NCBI GenBank assembly: GCA_004431415.1
Contig: QPMI01000432.1
Span: 1 to 64,000, forward strand
Origin: Cyanophora paradoxa
Lineage: Eukaryota > Glaucocystophyceae > Cyanophorales > Cyanophoraceae
DNA length: 64,000 nt
Direction: 5' to 3'
Each line of letters opens with the position of its first letter. Within the stretch, counting starts at the first letter, position 1. Below, piece by piece: positions 61,612 to 64,000 of this stretch. The position numbers and the translations under genes are program-made. A model generated the notes under the pieces. That model did not search any database and was not told where the DNA came from. It worked only from the letters and a program-made list of their open reading frames with translations.

Positions 61612-64000
61612 CTATCGCCCGTACGGCTGGTTGGGGGGCATGTTGTACGGCGGGTACGCCCCCGCGGGGGGCTGGCCGTAGTTGTACACCGGGGCCTGGC
61701 CGTAAGGCGGGTAGGGCTGCGGTGCGCCTGCACGCCGGGTCAGGCCTCGATAAGAAAGGTTCTGCGCCGGGCGGCGCACCGTAGGGGCCGGCGGGGGGGT
61801 ACGGGGGAGGGTAAGGCTGCGCCGCCGGGGGGTAGGGGGCGGCCGCGTATGCGGGCTGCGCGCCGTACGGGGGCTGGCCATATGCGCCCGCGTACTGGGG
61901 CGGGACCGGGGGCGGGCCGGCCATGGAGGGGGGCGCGGGCCCCGAGCCGGCGGGGGAGCCGGCGGCGGGGCGGGCGTTGGTCGGGGACGGGGAGGAGGCG
62001 GCGGGGGCGGGGGCGGGGCGGGAGGGGGAGGGCCCGCCGAGGTTGAGGGCGGCGAGGCTGACGCCGAGCTGGGAGGCGTGGTCCTCGAGCTCGAGGCGGC
62101 GGCCCATCGTCCAGTCCTCGACCCGCAGCTTCAGCGTCCGCAGGGCGTCCTGGAAGGCGCTGTAGAACTCGATCCCCTCCTTGTAGTTCCCGTGAATCTC
62201 CCGGTACATCGCCACCGCCCTGTCCATCTCCGCCACCAGCGCCCCCCGCGCCTTCACTGCGCCCCCTCAATCGTGAGCGCGCGATCCTTCGAGGGCGCCG
62301 GGCGGGGCGCGGGCGGAGGCACCGAAGTCGGGGGCGGCGCCCTGGAAGCGGGACCAGGCGCTGTCGATGGCGTCGAGGGCGCGCCGCTGCCGCCCGTAGT
62401 TCTCCTCGAAGCGGCCCCGCAGCGCGTCCAGCGGCCTGAGCGCCGCCTCCACCTGCGGCGACTCGGGGGCCACGCGCGCCGCGTTCTGCAGCGGCCCGGT
62501 GAGCGCGCGCGGCGCTGGAGGGCGGGCGGGGGCGCACGGCGGCGATGCGGAGCTCCTGGATGAGGGCCTCGCGGGCGGCGAGGACGGCGTCGACCTCGCG
62601 GCAGAGCTCGAGCAGGGCCGGCGCCTCGCTCCCGACCGTGCTCCCCGCCTGCAGCTGCAGCTGCGGCGTCATCCTCCGCAGCTCCGCCTGCGCCGAGGTC
62701 AGGGCGGAGGGGCCCGGCGCGGGCGGGCGGGCGGGCGGGGGGGCGCACGTCGGAGCGGGTGAGCTTCTCGAGGAGGTCGCGGTGCGCCTCGAGCTTCTGC
62801 TGGACGACGGCGTCGCTGGTCTTGGCGCGCTGCAGGTTCACGCGGTGCTTGGAGAGCTCCTCCCAGTAGACCTTGGCGAGGGGCCGCGACTGGGGCCGCG
62901 ACCAGCGCGTGCCGGCCTGCCGCCGCGCCGCCCCGTCCGCCGCCTCCTCGTCCTCGAGGGCCTTCTCGATGCCGGCGAACATCGCCTCGTCCTCGCGGCA
63001 GAGCTGGGCGTTCATCGTCTGGAGGTCCAGCAGCTGCAGGTGCGGGTCCTTGCCGGCGTTCGAGCGGATGTCCACGATCGCCGCGTGCAGCGAGTCCGGC
63101 AGCACCGACGCCTCCGGGTCGAAGGGCGAGAGGCTCGAGGGCAGGCCCTTCTCCTCCAGCTTCCTGCGCCGCGGTGCGTCGTCAGGCTCGGGCGCGCGTA
63201 GGGGACACCGATCGATGCGGGCGGGCCCCGCACTTCTTGGCGAGGGTCGTCTGCCGGTCGGCCTCCGCAGTGACCTCGCCCACGAGCCGCTGCACCGCGC
63301 CCTACCCAGGCGTCAGCTTGCCCCGCTCGTTCGCTTTGGGAGGGGAGGTCGCTTCGCTCGGACCTGGAGCTCGCCCTGGGCCTTCTGGACGTGGACGGGC
63401 ACGAGGCGGACCCAGGGGTCGGAGCCCGCGGCGGCCCCGCCGGCGCCGGCGCAGCCTGCCTCCTCGGGCCCCGCCGCCCGGACCATCGGCTTGCGCTCGA
63501 TGGGCGCGAGCTGGGCGGCCTGCGGCACTGGCTCCACGTAGATCGTGTTGTTCTCCCGAGTGGCCGTCTCGAGGGCCCGCGCGATGATCGCGGCGAGCCG
63601 GGAGAGCTCGTCCTGCGCCGCCGCCGAGGCGCCCTTGGAGGCCAGCTTGATGCCCTCCTTGACGAAGTTGGTGGCCTGCTGGAGCCGCGCGACGCCCTCG
63701 CCGAAGCGCTGCGCCTCCTGGCAGGCCAGCGCCTGCCGGTACTGCGCGTCCGCCGCCCACCGCAGCGACTGCACCTGCGCCAGCAGCGGCAGCGGGCTCT
63801 GCGCGCCTCGTCAGACGAGAGGATGGAGAGCGCGGCGGGCGGCCGGCGGGCCTTCTCGAAGCTGGAGGCGAGGGAGGGCAGTGCGAAGGCCATCTGGGCC
63901 TCCTGGAAGTACGTATGCGCTTGCGCGCTCAGCTTCGCGATGATGCTGCCGGGCGGTCAGCGCGGAGGAAAGCGGCGGGGAGGTATCTATGCCACGCACC
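61612..64000 (-). CDS. PDCD6IP: ALIX/PDCD6IP-like BRO1-V-domain protein (5' end outside window)
   Basis: ESCRT-associated adaptor acting at endosomes and other sites of membrane scission. The C-terminal part of the BRO1 domain reads SAQAHTYFQEAQMAFALPSL, then VQSLRWAADAQYRQALACQE and AQRFGEGVARLQQATNFVKE, ENNTIYVEPVPQAAQLAPIE and RKPMV. The V domain (LYPxL-binding) follows: LEEKGLPSSLSPFDPEASVL, NAGKDPHLQLLDLQTMNAQL, LAKVYWEELSKHRVNLQRAK, FEENYGRQRRALDAIDSAWS, and EIHGNYKEGIEFYSAFQDAL. The tail is Pro/Tyr/Gly-rich with PYPPxYPP-type repeats and ends MPPNQPYGR at 61612, typical of ALIX. The first part of BRO1 lies beyond the window's right edge. Introns interrupt the V domain at about 63180, 62755, 62500 and 62255. 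Confidence 0.87.

Overview
This window is nuclear DNA from a GC-rich, intron-containing protist, probably a flagellated microalga. A divergent centriolar-type tubulin points to centrioles or flagella. A dynactin p25 subunit argues against land plants, and a membrane hybrid histidine kinase with two receiver domains argues against animals. Gene-bearing DNA is very GC-rich, while the retrotransposon-rich middle is visibly less so. Introns are short and many start GTACG or GTGCG and end CAG. The lineage (haptophyte, stramenopile or other) cannot be settled from sequence alone.

Layout. 0.2-1.8 kb: glutamine/alanine-rich protein (+). 2.96-5.14 kb: N-myristoyltransferase (-). 5.33-10.1 kb: anoctamin/TMEM16 membrane protein (-). 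10.8-12.76 kb: zeta/delta-type tubulin (+), divergent from the anoctamin. 12.85-16.8 kb: two tandem copies of an unrecognised gene (-), with a truncated tubulin 5' end between them, so a tubulin-plus-neighbour unit was duplicated. 17.53-25.56 kb: UTP10/HEATR1, an SSU-processome HEAT-repeat protein (+). 26.2-27.2 kb and 28.45-29.9 kb: two unrecognised spliced genes flanking a minisatellite. 29.35-35.2 kb: a near-identical 2.6-kb direct duplication ending in inverted copies of a 310-bp segment. 35.1-41.86 kb: a 5'-truncated LINE with reverse transcriptase, interrupted by a second LINE copy flanked by a 9-bp target-site duplication. 42-49.7 kb: remnants of at least three non-LTR families, GC-rich minisatellites and a small zinc-finger ORF. 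49.83-53.55 kb: a glycosyltransferase gene in which a GT90 (CAP10) domain appears fused to a GT47 exostosin domain (+). 54.38-59.8 kb: hybrid sensor histidine kinase (-). 60.48-61.22 kb: dynactin p25/DCTN5 (+). 61.61 kb to the window edge: ALIX-like BRO1/V-domain protein (-, 5' end outside).

The conserved genes do not form one pathway. Several serve membrane and cytoskeleton biology: lipid-anchor transfer, lipid scrambling or ion conduction, centriole structure, dynein adaptor, ESCRT adaptor and lumenal glycosylation. The most unusual observations are the GT90-GT47 fusion, the shared 3' tail of otherwise different LINE families, SUMO-interaction-like motifs at the C-terminus of the LINE protein, and the duplication/inversion centred on LINE tails. 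Single-base frame breaks recur, so some apparent pseudogene features may be assembly errors near homopolymers. Splice sites were read by eye and exon structures are approximate.
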